Source: Acidobacteriota bacterium (GTDB lineage: Bacteria > Acidobacteriota > Vicinamibacteria > Marinacidobacterales > SMYC01). Taken from it: a stretch of 5,496 bases of DNA. Under the pieces are notes generated by a model. It made no database searches, was not told the DNA's origin, and saw only the letters and a list, made by a program, of their open reading frames with translations. Shown in pieces: positions 4,634-5,496 of this stretch (positions are counted from its first letter, which is position 1; each line of letters starts with the position of its first letter). A program made the translations under genes and the position numbers. The DNA is taken from NCBI GenBank assembly GCA_030598165.1, contig JAUVQL010000081.1:1-5496 (forward strand), read 5' to 3'.

Positions 4634-5496
4634 CTTCCGCTGGCGCCTCCTCCTCCGAATTTTCCGCCGCCACCTTGGAAGCTCTCTTCGGATTCCGGTT
4701 CCACCTCAGGTGCGCTTGGCTGGCTAGACCTTGTCGGGGGAGACTTGGATTCCTTATGTGGGGGTGACGTTGTCGTCTTCGAGGGAGTGGAGATCCGGAC
4801 GAAACGTCCAACGAATGCTCCCAGCGCGAAACCCCATCCCGCGAAGATCGGTAAGGTCCAGGCGACCAACCAGCCGGCCATATATGCGAATATCGGGAAG
4901 GCGATCAATCCGGCAAGACCGGAAGCGAGCCAAGTTCGAAGCTTTAATCCGCGAAGGATGCCCAAAAGAATGAGCCAGCCGATTCCAGAGAAGAACAAAC
5001 CGCCGAAAAATCCAGGGGCTTTGGATTGCGATTCCTGCGTGACCAGCGTCTGCCCGGGTGGGTACTCTTTCCGAGCCGCCAGTAGGAGTCCATCTATCGC
5101 TTCGCTTATTCCGCTGAAGTAATGCCCCTCCCGGAATTGCGGAGCGATGCGCTCGCGAATGATCCGTCCCGCCATGCCGTCGGGAATGACCGGCTCTAGT
5201 CCGTAACCCACCTCGATACGGACGCGCTGATCATCGCGAACGACGAGAATGATGGCGCCGTTGTCGAGGCCCTTTTGGCCGACGCGCCAAGCTTCCGCCA
5301 GTCGGATAGAGAAATCCTCCAGGGGCTCGTCCTCCAGTGTGGGAATGATTGCGATGACGATTTGAACCGAGGTTTCTTCTTCGTCTCTTGCCAATCGCTC
5401 CTCGAGGCGTTGACGTTCATCGGGTGAAAGGAGCCCAGCCGTGTCGACGACCCTCCCGGTCAGGGCCGGGATCTCGGCGGATAGGAGTAAGGCCAA
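4627..5496 (-). CDS. TPM-domain (YgcG/Psb32-like) membrane protein, N-terminus beyond right edge
   Basis: The 289 visible residues reach the window edge in an open frame. The first codon visible is TTG (residue 1) followed by a short hydrophobic stretch, probably the end of a signal peptide that begins outside the window. Residues about 14-140 are a TPM domain: GRVVDTAGLLSPDE at 14-27, VQIVIAIIPT at 44-53, the AEAWRVGQKGLDNGAIILVV segment at 67-86, and RVRIEVGYGLEPVIPD at 91-106. TPM domains of this type sit outside the cytoplasm; an acid phosphatase activity is reported for a plant relative, and bacterial roles are poorly known. Residues about 163-232 are strongly hydrophobic and give two or three membrane segments, followed by a Ser/Pro/Thr/Lys-rich linker (236-265). 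The glycine-rich tail (275-289, ending GASGSW) is typical of the family. The gene is the first visible member of a minus-strand run and its stop is two bases before the next ATG. Confidence 0.92.
   Translation of the reverse strand: MALLLSAEIPALTGRVVDTAGLLSPDERQRLEERLARDEEETSVQIVIAIIPTLEDEPLEDFSIRLAEAWRVGQKGLDNGAIILVVRDDQRVRIEVGYGLEPVIPDGMAGRIIRERIAPQFREGHYFSGISEAIDGLLLAARKEYPPGQTLVTQESQSKAPGFFGGLFFSGIGWLILLGILRGLKLRTWLASGLAGLIAFPIFAYMAGWLVAWTLPIFAGWGFALGAFVGRFVRISTPSKTTTSPPHKESKSPPTRSSQPSAPEVEPESEESFQGGGGKFGGGGASGSW

Noticed and set aside
4328..5122. 264-codon plus-strand open frame opposite the small gene and the TPM gene
   Set aside because: Its Pro-rich segment is the complement of the glycine-rich tail of the TPM protein, and it crosses three real minus-strand features.

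Overview
The window holds six protein-coding genes packed almost end to end, with no RNA gene, CRISPR array or complete insertion sequence that I could see. Base composition is moderately GC-rich and Shine-Dalgarno sequences are strong. The genes include a secreted prolyl dipeptidyl peptidase, a lipoprotein amidohydrolase of the YtcJ type, a TPM-domain membrane protein, a NYN-LOTUS protein and a sirtuin. This fits a free-living, peptide-using bacterium with an exported proteome, of the kind common in Acidobacteriota, Gemmatimonadota and similar environmental lineages. That placement is inference; no phylogenetic marker is present.

Layout, left to right. Positions 1-820 (minus) hold the N-terminal part of a dipeptidyl peptidase IV-like protein, running off the left edge. 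Diverging from it is a sirtuin at 866-1753 (plus). The sirtuin converges on a NYN/LOTUS gene at 1759-2538 (minus), and a perfect 18-bp palindrome at 1755-1772 sits across their stop codons. Upstream on the minus strand are the YtcJ-type amidohydrolase lipoprotein (2623-4329), a small conserved protein of unknown function (4391-4624) and a TPM/YgcG-like protein (4627 to the right edge, N-terminus missing).

The four minus-strand genes from the right edge to 1759 read in one direction with gaps of 2, 61 and 84 bp. The first two are probably translationally coupled. A weak hairpin with a T-rich tract follows the small gene, so the amidohydrolase may be a separate or attenuated unit. The gene set does not form one obvious pathway. 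The DPP-like protein and the amidohydrolase both suggest hydrolysis of peptides or amides outside the cytoplasm, while the sirtuin and the NYN-LOTUS protein are cytoplasmic (protein deacylation and RNA processing). I did not find a convincing new system. The points most worth a second look are the sirtuin's Tyr-x-x-Arg acyl-specificity motif, the palindrome at the convergent stops, and the hairpin around the small gene's start codon.
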